A DNA stretch of 64,000 bases, taken from contig NW_020825289.1 of assembly GCF_003286085.1 (NCBI RefSeq), forward strand, positions 3,720,001-3,784,000, read 5' to 3'. The translations under genes were made by a program, and so were the position numbers. Shown piece by piece: positions 12,049 to 23,590 of the stretch. Under the pieces are notes generated by a model, which worked only from the letters and a program-made list of their open reading frames with translations, was not told the origin of the DNA and did not search any database. Numbering within the stretch: the first letter of the stretch is position 1; the number at the start of each line of letters is the position of its first letter. The DNA comes from Drosophila persimilis (taxonomy: Eukaryota > Arthropoda > Insecta > Diptera > Drosophilidae).

Positions 12049-14799
12049 AAGGGAACCAAAGAAATTGATTTAATTAAGTTTGACTGGTTGCCTTCATGTT
12101 TTAATTGAAAGACTCAAGCAAATTGATTGAGCCAGCTGTAACCAGGGTCAAGCCACTCACCTTGAACGGAATTGAGTTGCTGAGTTTTCCCATGGACTAC
12201 AAGCTTTCCCCAACCCAACCGCCGCCCAGCTCCGACCTTGCGAAAGTGTTTGTTTAGTTTGACAAGGAGAGCATCTGAAATGCATCATCAGGAGCCCTCG
12301 ATGCAGACTCAAAGTTATCAGATGAGGAGACAGAGACAAGGAGAGATGCCGGCTCTATCCTCTTTGTATTTTTTCCCATGCTCAATGCTCAATGATATGA
12401 GCCAAGGTATATTAATTTAAGGTGCGGTGAGGCATACCGATTCTCCCGAGTGGGCTGATTTGATTTGATTGCCTCACCCCTCCTCCCCCGGCGCTCCCAC
12501 GCTCGCATTGTAGGTGTCAGCTTTTAATTGAGTTGCGGTATTTACGTTTTCTTTGCGGCTGTCAATGGAAGTGTGGGTGGGTGCCGGCCACGGCCCCAAA
12601 GCCGTTTCTGTGGCACTTGCGGTCAGAGGGAACTCCATGCTTGATTCCCCACAATTGAACTTCTCAGCCCCAGGTCGAAAACTATTAATAATGGCCAAAT
12701 TGTACATATATGCTGGAAATATTTTCACCATTACCATTAGTAATACTGTGGGGCTGAGAGTGCTGTGGGTCCTCCCCTTTTTCCAGCTTGACAGCTTACG
12801 TCACTGAAAACATTGTTGACAAAGCCGAAGAAGAGAAAAGTTACGAAAAGGTGTCCGCGTGGCAAACGACGCACCATGCATACTGGCCCACCTGCGGCAT
12901 CCTTTCATGTTTTTTACTGTTCAGAGGACACCGCCGAGGACTCGGGGCTGGGGCCAGCAGCAGCGCCGCCGTCAACGGACGTCCACAAAAAGTTATCAAG
13001 TGCATATAAAAGCTGTAATGGCGGCTGCATTACCACCCCCCCCTGCACACAACACGTGTGTGCACAAGCAACATTTACCGTTAGTAGCGCTGGTGCAAGC
13101 TAAAGGATTATTTATGCTTTTTGCCTTAAACTTGACTAACGTTGCGGTCACAAAATGCAAAAAAGAAAACCGAAACGGGAACGGGAAAAGCGCCAGCAAA
13201 CCCTTGTTTGTTTCATATTGATTTTTTCCTCTTCTAGGATATCTCTTTTGCTGTGCACTGTGAGTGTGTGTGCTCTGTCTGTGTGAGAGGACGGCATGCA
13301 TACTAAATGAGATTTACCGTTGATATTTTGTCATTTCTTTCTATTTTGAGTGTGGGTCGAGCAAAAAAAAGGAAAATAAATAACTGAAAGGCCCCTGGCG
13401 AGCATGTGGATGATTACATTTTCCGATTTCCCTTCAGCTTGTAATTTTCTCTACCTCATGGTTAAGTTGGGCCTGCTCTCGACATTAATCTCCCTTATGC
13501 AGATTCACAAGAGGAAATTTAAAACAGTAAACTAATTAGCAACTAAGAATAGTGCACATTGTCAGCAAAGCGAATTATTGAACGAAGTCTGAGCGCAGCT
13601 CCTTTTCTTTTGTCAGCTCCTCCCCAGCCATGTTTCATCGCATTGGATGCGGTTAGCCCTGGGCACCGAAAGGAATTCACAAACAAACGAAAAAACCGGA
13701 CCAAGACAAATGCCTCTGTTGTTCTCTCTCAATCTTTCCGTTGTTCTCGTTGGGTTTTGAAAAGGGCAACTTTCCGTTGGACGGAGCAGACCTCTAAAGG
13801 TCTGTGCGTGTTAGCAGCAGCCCCCTCAAGGCCGAAAGTATTTTTGCTTTCTAATTCCTGCTCTTGACACGGGTGCACACGTCCATGCAAAGTGCAAAAA
13901 ATGCAAATTAGAAAATCAACTAATAAACTTGACGAACACACACACATGAACAGCACATTCACACATACATTTGTATAACGTATAACACTTTGGTGGGTAG
14001 AAGGTGTGCTTTAAAGTTTGCCACGCGTGCCAGGCGGTTCTAGAAAATTCCATGAATCAGATTTGGAATTAAAATGGATGAATAATTCATCTGAGCGATG
14101 ATTTCTGGCCCAGCAATAATTCAATTAGTACTTCAGCCCATTTCTCAGATTAATTAGAAGCGAGTTCGTCCCACTTTGCGATGGAACAGCAAAGGCCGGA
14201 GTATTACATTTTAAAATATACTTTGATTGCTTGATTTATGCGATGCCTGGACGCAAGCTCAAGATAGGCCACGAAGGACATTTTCCCTGGGACGTCCCGT
14301 TCAAGGTCCACGCCAAACGAGCATATGATGTAATTATACACAAATTTTCCTCTGCGGCCAGAGGCAAGCGGCAAGTTTCCCAAAGTGAAATCTGACGCGT
14401 CGTCACACAGTCTGCGGAGGGGCTGGCGCTTGTGCGTGTTCGTTTGTTTTTGCCATGTTTTGTGGCAAACGCTAGGGCCGCTGCTCATGTGACAGCTCGG
14501 AATGAACGAATCGTTTCGTTGTGCGGCTCTTAATTGCCACTCCACTTACCCGGCAAATGTATCCGCTGGCGATAAATTCGTTTCGCTCGTTTGTTTGTGC
14601 TCGCTCTCCGTTCGCCTCCCACCCGGCTTCCATAAACAAATCAACAAAAAACAATCGAGCACACAGCACAGTAATAATCAATTAAGAACAACTCTTGTTG
14701 GGGCTTGCATTTCCTGTTGTTCTTCGATCTAATATTCTTCAGTGGTGTTGTTGTTGCTCGCTCGAAACTCGAACTTGGAATGACGGAGAGGTTTCCTTG

Positions 14800-15125
14800 C
14801 CCATCTCTTCATTCTCCTTCAGTGTTTATTCCCTTCCATCTCTCGTGCCATCTCGCACTCACTCTATTTCTCGTTCTCTTCTCCCTTTCCTGCTTGGAGT
14901 TTACAGTTCCAAAGTGTCTCATCCCCTTCCCTTCTCTTCCCTTCCCTTCTCTTCCCTTCCCTTCCCCAGCCATCCACCAACACTTTGTATTCTCACTTCT
15001 CTCCCTTGCTCTTCTGTTTTGTTTGGTTGCGTTCCCGTGACGCAGTGGAAATTTACCAAGCTGAGATCATTAAATTCCACATCACGGCTGAAGACAGCTC
15101 TCTTGAACAATCCTCCCCTCCCCTA
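14800..15125. repeat. CT-rich polypyrimidine tract with CCCTTCTCTTC units
   Basis: Strongly strand-asymmetric C/T sequence, including near-perfect copies of TTCCCTTCTCTTCCC at about 14930-14965. It produces long spurious ORFs. No transposon features are seen. Confidence 0.7.
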
Positions 15126-17281
15126 CCCTACCCTGCTCCGTATGGAGTGCATATTTGTTTATTTCAGTTGTGCAATAAAATCTGGAAATGTTCCTTACGT
15201 TGTAGCTCGATTAAACAAAATAAATACATACATTCAAAGCTTTGAACTTTGTTGCACACCATTGGCAACACTAGTGGTTTGATAACAATGTGCTATTTAT
15301 GTCGTGCATGGTTCACATGCTTCCCATTAAGTGTTAGTTATTCAGGTTTCAGAGCTAAGCCAAGTTGAAGGTTCGTTCCAGCACAAAAGATGAATGGCAA
15401 AATTGCATGATGCACAAAGTTTGAAGGTTACGAACAGAGGCACGCGATAATCTACGAAATTAATATTGAAAATAGAGCTGCAATCAGTTGCTGCATTCCA
15501 TATAAAAATGTACCCACTGTACCAAATGGAACTGATTTAGCAATTTAGCAAACAATAGAAGTCCTCGAATAATGTGAACTAGAATTGAGCTAATCCAATA
15601 TTTGAAAATGTCCACACGTAATGAGAAGATGAGGGACGGACGCATTAGATAAGATAAACCAAGCTCATTAAATGTTGTTTTCCTTAAACCCCCAACAGTA
15701 ACTATTTTGCTTGTTCACATGATTGAATGATTAAACTATAGAACTCTTTCTGTGGACAGATCCGAAAACATACATTAATACATAGATCATCCTTAATGTG
15801 TGGTCCTTTCGGTAATTGATAGAATCAATTGCCCTTCTTCTCGTTCTCGTAATCTGCGTGTGTTTATAATGACTATCGCTATTAGCTATAATTAGCACAA
15901 TTTGTGCCCTAAGTTCCCTCTCCACAGGCGACAGGTGGAAACCGGTTCTTGGGTCTCGATTTTGTGCTCGATTTGCACGCAATCAGCTGTTTGCTCTTTA
16001 ACATTCGCTGCTGACACACATTGTCAGACAGACAAATAAATAAGGAAAAACAACATTTCAGAATAAAATTAAATGCACAAAGGCCTTACCGGTTCCATCA
16101 GCTGCTTCCGACAGTGGTTTTACTGGTTCGTTAGAATCGCTACTACCGCACCGACGCGATGGACGGGTGGGATGTGGGATGGCATTCGATTCTGCTTCTA
16201 CTTGTAGTGTTTACGCACATTCTGTGTGTAGCAGTTTGAGGTCAATGGCTTCGTAGACTCACATACACACACACATATCTATGTTTGTTGCCAACTCTAA
16301 GCACATTAAGACTTCCAAATGCACAAAATCGAGAGCTCAAGGACGACAGACAAGAGAATGGTTTTCGATTACACTAAATCAAATTTGCAGAGCCATAAAG
16401 CGACGGGAAAAAACCAAAAATCGAAGCCTAAAAAGTGTCTGTCCCACGCCCATGTCCATGGGCGGCACTTCCCCATGCATTAGTGGATGGACTGGGGGGA
16501 GGAAAAGGCAAAGGCAAAGTCACAGGCACAGGCAATAAAACCGAAATGAGTGGTAGAGCAAAATGTCGGCGCGTGTGTAGGTTTCGTATCGCAGGGAGTG
16601 GAATTGGTAAAACCGAAAAATCCCGAAACTGTGCTACCAACTGTGCTAAAAGCTTACCAACAGCATCACTGCTTTCGCTTTTTGCCTCCCACACTCTTTC
16701 GGCTTTTGTAAATTAAACCATGGAGGATAATGGAGGAGCCGTGGCAGAAACTATGAAGCTGTTCTTCTGCTATCTGCCCAGCTATAAGGTGTCAATATCT
16801 TTTAACTTACAAGTGCTTACAGGGTATGTATAGTATATATTTAAGGCCAAGGTACGAAAGTGTTTACAATTTGCCTTATCGGGGTCTGTTGAGTCAGTTC
16901 CACGTACCCGCAGTGCAGCTCTCAGCATATATAAATACATAAAATAACATATTACTTATAGAGAGTGTGGGGCAATAAATATAAAATGATTTCAGCAGAC
17001 GTGCCCAAGTGATTTTAAATATACACTTTGTTGACCTATAAATAGATCACACACTCGATCACACTCAAAGACGTAGACATTTCTTAAAGATAAATAAATA
17101 AATAAATTATTGTTAACTCATGGGGCCTCAAAGTAAAAAACAAGGCAAACAAAATATGAATTAATTTATCAGAGACCATAAGACCCGGCGATTACGCATT
17201 TGTGCTTTGCAAATATGGAAATACTGTTCAATAAACCAGCAACCAGGTCAATAAACATTAAAAATGTACAACGCTTCTTAC

Positions 17282-17321
17282 CTGAGCGCTTTTTCAAACG
17301 GTATTGATGGCGGAAGCTCTT
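17282..17321 (-). other. Candidate 40-nt internal (non-coding?) exon
   Basis: On the minus strand a good branch point and acceptor (CTAACTAAT about 20 nt before ccccacgattccag) precede a 40-nt block ending in CTCAG/gtaagaag, a near-consensus donor. This is a convincing small exon in the direction of the transporter, and could link the promoter signature at 18.33 kb to the coding exon at 6945. One frame reads ELPPSIPFEKAL, so coding potential is not excluded. Confidence 0.45.
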
Positions 17322-18322
17322 CTGGAATCGTGGGGTTATTAGTTAGATTACAACCATTTTATTAAAACTCTGTGCTATCCTCATTTAAACTGTTTACATT
17401 GCGAGCTGAACGATATTTTGGGTGTACACCGTTCTGTTCTGGTGCGGGACGGTGCAGGTGAGTCTTTAAATAAACCGAATGAGCTCGCTCTCTCCCCTTG
17501 CTCTTGGCTTTTTGTCGTTTCTCTTTGCGTCGATGATTCCGTTTGCCGTTGTTTTATGAATTTTCTCCTCTGCTTTTGCTGCACAGTGGAACGTAATTGT
17601 GTTCGGCGCGTGTCATATACGGCTCTGTGCCTCTGAATTTTAATTTCACGTCAAGAGCTTTAATGCCAAATGCTGCACGAGTCGGTACTACTGATTGTAT
17701 ACAATTGCACAACACATTGGAGACTTTGGTGGAGTGTTATTATCGCAGGCTGTTTGAGAGCTGTCTGGAGAGCTGCCAGCTGAGGGTCGTTGGAGTTTCA
17801 CTGTGCGTGAGTTTCGATTTTTTCCCAGTACCACACACTCTGGGGGAAGTACGAGTATGGCAATGGACAACAGCACCACCAAACAACGGCACAAGTTCAC
17901 CAGAAAATGTGGGGCGGTCGGAGGTCGGAGTAAACAAACGTTACAACACACACACACTCGCACACAAATGCGGACACAAAGAATACGTACAATTATGTAT
18001 GTATGTACATATGTACGCTGGAAACGGAATAAAAGTTTGATGTTTTTGGCACTGCTAACCGATTCGTATTTAATTATTTCATATTTAATTTAATTACTTT
18101 TATCGTTCCGGCGAGAGCTAATCACAAATTTGGTACGAAAGATTATCGAATTTTTTCTTTACAAAGCGCAAAGAAACTGAAAAATCTCGGAATTTGCATA
18201 TGTTTTCCGAACCCCTAAAGATTGACACAAAACACTTTTTATTCAAATTAGCGCACGCTTTTCGCTTTGTTTTAAAAAATTGTACAAAATAGCGCTCTAA
18301 CGACACGTTCAACTCGGGGAAG

Positions 18323-18381
18323 CAGTGTGACCGCGGACTCATCGAGAAAATATACCGTCCGACCCTCAGAAATATACCGAA
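18323..18381 (-). promoter_or_regulatory. Motif 6 / Motif 1 type core promoter, minus strand
   Basis: 18323-18333 on the minus strand is CGGTCACACTG, an exact match to Ohler motif 1 (YGGTCACACTR, bound by M1BP in D. melanogaster). Upstream on the same strand, 18370-18381 reads TTCGGTATATTT, an exact match to motif 6 (KTYRGTATWTTT). In flies these two occur together, in this order, in TATA-less promoters, with transcription starting at motif 1. The nearest minus-strand gene is the monocarboxylate transporter 11 kb away. Further ATATACCG copies nearby belong to a repeat, which weakens the motif 6 evidence alone. Confidence 0.5.
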
Positions 18382-18735
18382 TATACGGTCTCCTTTTAAA
18401 AATATACCGTAAATATACTGACGAATTCAAGTTATTTTTACATATTCCTCGATTTTGATCTTCCGTGGAATATTACTATATATATAGCACATTTAGCCAT
18501 GCCCACATAATTTTATACGATTGACGAATCAATTCTATACATGATTGGCCTATTCGAAATACTTGCATTTATTGGATTTCTATATAACATTGAAAATTAA
18601 ATTAATTATTGACAAAAATACCATTTAGCACTAAAAAACACCACATGGGAGCGCGGCGAAAAGCAGTTTCTACAGTATGACCCTCAGAACAGCACCGAAA
18701 TATACGGTCTCATTTTAAAAATATACCGGAATTAT
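18353..18735. repeat. Two diverged copies of an ATATACCG-rich repeat
   Basis: The blocks at about 18353-18420 and 18660-18733 share the ordered elements GACCCTCAGAA, ATATACGGTCTC, TTTTAAAAATATACCG and similar flanks, about 300 bp apart. Related ATATACCG clusters occur at 24069-24110 and, inverted, at 49836-49866. This is a dispersed family, not a simple microsatellite. Confidence 0.65.
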
Positions 18736-18749
18736 TCGAATATTACTAG

Positions 18750-18757
18750 CTAGATAG
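18750..18757. repeat. Left target-site duplication CTAGATAG
   Basis: Identical to 19196-19203; the pair brackets the hAT-like element. Confidence 0.75.
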
Positions 18758-19195
18758 TAGTGTTGGGTAAACATTGCTCATTTTGGTGAACATGTTCACT
18801 TGTTCTTTTTTAGTAAGTGAGTCAACTCACTCATATTGCTCAGTTGCTCACTTGCTCAGTTGCTGACTTGCTCTCTCAGTTGTTCACTATTCATGCACAG
18901 ATGGTTCCAAATTTCACTATACTTTCGAATTAGCGACACAGTGAATTTTTCAAAAGAGTAAACAGCTTTGCCGGTAATAGTGTGAAAAAAGTGTGAAGTA
19001 AACTCAAATATGAGCAAAGCTGCCAGATCGCAAAATGCCATTTGAGGAGCAAAATTGCGCAAAAAGTGAGTAGAGAACAAGTGAGTAAAAATGAACAAGT
19101 GAACAACAAAGAACAACTTGGAAGGAACATGTTCAGTTGCTCACTTAAGTGAACAACTCTTTTTTGTTCACTCACTCATGAGCAACACAACAGTA
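18758..19195. mobile_element. Non-autonomous hAT-like MITE with 8-bp target-site duplication
   Basis: A block of about 438 bp is flanked by perfect 8-bp direct repeats CTAGATAG at 18750-18757 and 19196-19203. The left end begins TAGTGTTGGGTAAACATTGC. The right end, read inward on the other strand, begins TACTGTTGTGTTGCTCATG. Both carry TGTTG and TTGCTCAT, as expected of short hAT terminal inverted repeats. The interior is packed with TGAGCAACT/AGTTGCTCA and GTGAAC units like subterminal transposase-binding repeats. There is no transposase; ORFs inside are repeat artefacts. An 8-bp duplication fits hAT (or P) superfamily integration, and the TAG-TGTTG start favours hAT. Confidence 0.75.
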
Positions 19196-19203
19196 CTAGA
19201 TAG
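19196..19203. repeat. Right target-site duplication CTAGATAG
   Basis: Identical to 18750-18757; the pair brackets the hAT-like element. Confidence 0.75.
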
Positions 19204-19399
19204 ATCTTTCAGCACTCATAATTTTATCCAATTTATTAATCTATTTTCTACTTGACTGCTTTATTTTAAATACTTGCTTTTATTCGATTATGCCTATGTT
19301 TCCCCAACTCAATTTGACACATTTGCTCTGCCAAATTTGGGCAGCAGCATTTGGTGGTGAAGGAGTTTAAGGCTAAGAAGAAGAATAGGCCCCCCATAA

Positions 19400-21860
19400 A
19401 TCACCCAAATCAATCCAACATCTACATCATCCCATCCAAACTAACTTCCCTCTTATTAACTTACTAAAATTTTAGAGGCTTGCGTAATAAGCTCAGCATC
19501 CTTTTCCGGGATAGTGTTGCATTTGCTTCCCACGTTATTGTGTTTACTGAAACCTGGTTAAAGCCGGACATTCTAAGTTCCGAGGTTTTGGCAGGTCGGT
19601 ACACAACTTTTAGAAAGGACCGTTCGTCTCGACGTGCAGGAGGGGTCTAATTGCGGTGGACTCTTACTTCACGTCAGAACACTTCACAGTCCAAGTTCAA
19701 CAGGAACTGGAATTCCTGTGTGTAAAACTGATTCTTCCCGCTTTCGCTATATTCATTACTTGCTCGTATATCCCACCTTCTTCGGATATCTCAATTTACG
19801 AGCAGCACTTGTCCGCTTTAACCGCTGTTTCTTCTTCGCTATCAGATAAATATCACATGATAGTTCTTGGGGACTTCAACTTGCCAGGAATTGTTTGGTA
19901 TTTGGTAAACGAGTCTAGTATCGTAGTGCCCATGTCACGACATGACTTTGTTGACGACTGGCTTGACCTGTCCCTGTCTCAAGTCAATCATGTGAACAAT
20001 TCCTTGGGTCGATTGCTTGGTCTGTGCTTTGTCTCGAAATCCAATTAAAGTGTTGTTAGCCCGAGCCCTTCCGCTCACTATACCTGAAGACGTCTACCAT
20101 CCTACTTTCGAAGTGTCGCTAGATTTAGGACCAACTGTATTGTATCGGTCGAGAAGGCTACCTGAACGTGTCCGCTGATTTCGTAAATCCGAGTTTGCGA
20201 AGCTTAATAACCTCATTAGGGATTTTTATTGGGCCGCTTTGTACTTGTGCACTGACGTCATAAAAGGCACAACCATTTTTTACAATGCTCTTGGCACATT
20301 TTTTAATTCTTGTGTCCCGCTTTCTTGTCTGATTAGATCTGGAAAACCCCCTTGGTTTACCAAAGAATTATCCTGTCTAAGAACTTAAAATCAATACTTT
20401 ATACAAAATTTCAAGAAGTTGGTTCTTTTACTTTTCACTTTTGCTCAGTCAAACTTTTCAGTTCTTAATGCTCAATGCTATAAGAACTACCTATCTCGAT
20501 GCAGAATACGTTTTTCTCAGGACCCCAAACAGTCCAACCTCCGCACACCTTTCGTAATGCATCGGCAAATAATGATCAGGAAATTGCCGATCGTTTTGCA
20601 CAATTCTTCCAAACCACCTATCCTGAGGAAAGCTACTCTAGTCATCCGTACCCATACAGTTTGCCGAGGTCGAACGGCATTTTCAGTCCCTTGTTAAATG
20701 AATGTTCTTTACTTCATGATCTTCGACTAGTTAAGCCGGTGTTTTCACCGGGTCCAGACGGGGTCCCAGGTTGTGTACTCAGGTACTGCGCCGAGAACTT
20801 TGCTTAAACTATTCACCCTGTACATTGATTCTTCTTGCTTCGCCCCGATCTGGAAGGAATCGTTTATAATTCCTCTCCATAAAAAAGGTAGGAAGTCTGA
20901 TGCAAAAAACTATAGAGGTATAGCAAAGTTATCCGCTATTCCCAAAATGTTTGAGAAGGTTTTAACTCCGCACTTGCAACATCTCTGCAAGTCACTTATA
21001 TCTCCAACTCAGCATGGATTTATAAGGCGGCGATCAACCACCACGAACTTGTTAGAGTTTACCTCTTTCATTATTAAAGGCTTTTAAGGTAACTTACAGA
21101 CGGATTTTATTTACACCGACTTTAGTAAAGCATTCGACTCTGTAAACCATTCCCTTCTGGCGCATAAACATGATCTTTTAGGGTTTCCACCCAACTTCCT
21201 GAGATGTTTGTTCCAGGGGTCAAAGCGTCCTCTAAAAAAGCACCCCCTGTCTTCACCAGTCAGGGAAGTACCACAGGGCAGCCATTTGGGCCCTTTACTC
21301 TCCACAGTCTATATTAATGACTTGCATTCGGAATTAACATACTCTCGAGTAGTCATGCATGATGTTAAACTCTGTGTCCAGTATAAGTTTATAACGAGCT
21401 AGTCAAAGGAATTTGACGACCCCTATATAAAAAGAATCTCTATACCTTGCTAGTTCGTCCAATTTTGGAATACGGCTCCTGTGTATGGTGCCCTTAGTAC
21501 AAAGTACCGTTAAGGGACTGTTAAGAATCAGTCTAGAAAAACTTCCTACTTTTTGCTCTGTGGGGCATTCACTGAGATGCGGGTGTGAGAATGCCATGTT
21601 GCTCTGGTAGATTACTACTAGTAAACCACCCATCCTTAGTTAATCGTAGAAAAAAGCTTGGTGTGATTTTTAAGCTCACCTTATCAAGGGTGACGTAGAT
21701 AGCCCTGATCTGTTGAGCCGCATAAACTTCACGATTGCTAGTAGAATGAACCGTTTAGGGTCTTATGTTTGGATTATAATTCCCTTTAACATATTATATC
21801 CACCTCTTATTCGCTTCCTCTTATTAGTTGTAGTTGTCAAAACGACAAAATAAAAAGGTT
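19400..21860 (+). pseudogene. Degenerate non-LTR retrotransposon ORF2 (endonuclease + reverse transcriptase), Jockey/CR1-like
   Basis: The pieces, spread over shifting frames, follow the order of a LINE ORF2. An endonuclease part is at about 19473-20045 (RGLRNKLSILF, VFTETWLKPDIL, then MIVLGDFNLPGI). A linker follows. The reverse transcriptase is at about 20740-21400 (SPGPDGVPGCVL, IIPLHKKGRKSDAKNYRGI, TQHGFIRRRSTTTNLLEF, IYTDFSKAFDSVNHSLL, VPQGSHLGPLLSTVYINDL). The C-terminal region follows at about 21430-21800 (VRPILEYGSCVWC, KKLGVIF, then DLLSRINFTIASRMNRLGS). Several stops and frameshifts interrupt it, and the catalytic FADD-type motif is replaced by MHDVKL, so it is dead. It is a 2.4-kb relic between the transporter and ZIP genes. 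Assignment to Jockey rather than CR1 is uncertain. Confidence 0.88.
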
Positions 21861-22479
21861 TAAGCAAAAAGGTACAAGAAAATAATCGGCAACGCGCGTT
21901 TAGTGTGATTGTTATTTCAAACATCCAATTTCAACATCCAGTACACAACTTTAACGGTGTAAAAAAAGATTTTAATCATAGAATACATAGAAGACACCAC
22001 TCTTCCTAATCAGCGATATTTTCTTTTTCAATAAAGAAAAAGATGGTAAATCGGACAGCCTACATTTTTGCAACCATTGGCATATTCTTATAAATATTTT
22101 TAAATATTTTCTATTCACAGAACCCATCGTATATTATGCCCTATTATGCCTGGCATAAGGGCTATTCTTTTTAGAATATAATTGAACTTCCTTCATCCAT
22201 TTTCTTTTCCTTTGTTTCTCCATAACTCTCCGCTTTATATCTCCTTTTTTGTTTTTATCGGTATCCAATTTATCATTGACCCACAATGATAGAAACAAAC
22301 ACTTTTATCAAGAGTTCTAGGACTTCGTGTCTATGAGAAGCGCATGAACTAGAAACTTCAAACCATTCCATATCAAGCTTAACACATTTTACAACATTAT
22401 TTAGCTGCATTCAAAAGTGCCACGATCAGCAAACATTTTAATTCCGGCCAAATTGGTTATCATGTCATCATGTCCTTGC

Positions 22480-22720
22480 AGATTGATGTGCTACTCCGTT
22501 TCATGTTTCAAGAAGTTATTTCTAACACTATTGAACATATGTAAATAATCGTACACGAATTGAGAGACTGGCTGATCGAGCAATCTTTCATTGTCTTTGA
22601 ATTTACCATTGGCTGATCTCTAACTATAGCACGGACATTTAAGCCTATTGTTTTGTAATACTTAACTGCCTGACCAATGGCTTGGGTGCAATGGTGTGTA
22701 ACAATGATCTGCTAATAAGG
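22480..22720 (-). pseudogene. Relic of a P-superfamily (P/1360-like) transposase, C-proximal half
   Basis: On the minus strand one frame reads IGQAVKYYKTIGLNVRAIVRDQPMVNSK in two overlapping pieces (key core GLNVRAIVRDQ). After a frameshift, another reads FNSVRNNFLKHETE (22494-22526 for the VRNN part). The pattern G(L/F)xVxAIVxDQxxxN followed by an (I/V)RNNFLKH block is typical of P-element/THAP9-family transposases. Stops and frameshifts show it is inactive. A further piece of the same family may lie at 23340-23590, with LINE-derived sequence in between. I see no terminal repeats. Confidence 0.5.
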
Positions 22721-22809
22721 AATTAACGATAAATAAAAGAGAGGAGGAATGAAAAGAAATTAACAGTTTGTTAGGTGAAGTTTAGCTGAAGTTTAAGGAT
22801 GAGTTCAGG

Positions 22810-23185
22810 GCATAAGGTATAAGGGAGTTAAAATTGTGGCATACATGCTGGGAATAATTTTACCTAATAACTTGGCCGAAAAGTACGGGTAGATCTAGAT
22901 GGAACGACAAAGCCAATCTGACCCATTAGGGTTTTGGAGTCAACAATTCCGAGAAGGAGCTTGTGCACGAACATTACATTCTGCGATGGTGCAACGACGG
23001 CAGGTCAATTAGATTTAGCCAAGACCGGTAGGGTGGCAAGATTCTAACCGAGTCCCAGTTAAAGTTACGAAGGGCAAAAATTCAAAATTGCTTTTGCACG
23101 GATTCAATAGCAACCTGCTGCTCTTTATACTGCGGGCTCCACCCACAAAAACAATATTCCAATATCGGACGTAACCTGTGTGTTA
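22810..23185 (-). pseudogene. 3' fragment of a second Jockey/CR1-like LINE, opposite orientation
   Basis: The minus strand reads LRPILEYCFCGWSPQYKEQ, VAIESVQKQF, a stop, then IFALRNFNWDSVRILPPYRS and, after a frameshift, FVHKLLLGIVDS with a tail like VVPSRSTRTFRPSYY. This is the conserved C-terminus of LINE ORF2. It matches the family of the relic at 19.4-21.9 kb, which reads VRPILEYGSCVWC and LLSRINFTIASR at the corresponding places. Only the 3' part is present, as expected of 5'-truncated LINE insertions. Confidence 0.78.
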
Positions 23186-23339
23186 GAGAGAGACAGAGCG
23201 AGAGAATGAAATTGATTTCTTGATTCTGGCTTAAGCAAGAGCTATGAGCTCTGTAAGGAGGATTATTGATAGGAGTATTTTTCCTCAGCGGAAATACCAT
23301 CTCTCCGGTCTACTGACCATGGCTCGGTCAACGCTGGGC

Positions 23340-23590
23340 ACAATTCGATTTTTGGTTTGATGATCATCTCATCAAAAATGGGTGCCCAATTTCTGTGACT
23401 CTCATCCATTTTTTGTACAAGTTTCTTCAACCTTTCAATGCCTTGAGCCTCGGAGCGGCAGCGAAACTCTACTTTGTTTTACTCCATGAGCTCCCTGCTC
23501 TCGGTCGTTGGCATAAGTTGAGAAATTTCTTTCTCTAGATCATTTATTTTTCGCGTTGGACGGTTAATGTGTGTAATTGCTGAGCGAATT
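23340..23590 (-). pseudogene. Possible N-proximal part of the P-superfamily transposase relic
   Basis: The minus strand reads INRPTRKINDLEKEISQL, a coiled-coil-like stretch. After one stop it continues FRCRSEAQGIERLKKLVQ and APIFDEMIIKPKIEL. A leucine-rich coil followed by an xFDEMxIK motif is the order found in P-type transposases. Together with 22480-22720 it would make one decayed element split by the LINE fragment between them. No THAP zinc finger is seen upstream, so this is tentative. Confidence 0.4.

Larger units (their letters stand above)
8508..17281. other. Long non-coding stretch, probably 5' intron(s) of the transporter
   Basis: No ORF here has recognisable homology. Good minus-strand splice donors are visible near 12160 (TTCAAG/gtgagtgg), 14547 (CCGG/gtaagtg) and 16090 (ACCG/gtaagg), compatible with alternative non-coding first exons. 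The stretch also contains a CAT/ATG trinucleotide run (11972-12048), GAT and AAC microsatellites (about 10654-10712) and a polypyrimidine tract (about 14800-15125). The pattern fits a large regulatory intron, but this is inference. Confidence 0.4.

Noticed and set aside
11843..12073. ORF with a histidine run
   Set aside because: Translation of the CAT microsatellite.
14695..15282. 195-codon plus-strand ORF
   Set aside because: Arises from the polypyrimidine tract (Ser/Leu/Pro-rich). No domain, no splice context.
16091..16160. Possible coding exon reading DSNEPVKPLSEAADGT on the minus strand, in phase with the 40-nt exon at 17282-17321
   Set aside because: The donor is acceptable, but no acceptor with a pyrimidine tract or branch point is present and no start codon could be linked. 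Kept only as a possible alternative non-coding first exon.
18856..19175. Two minus-strand ORFs of 81-86 codons
   Set aside because: Lie wholly inside the hAT-like MITE and encode only its internal repeats.
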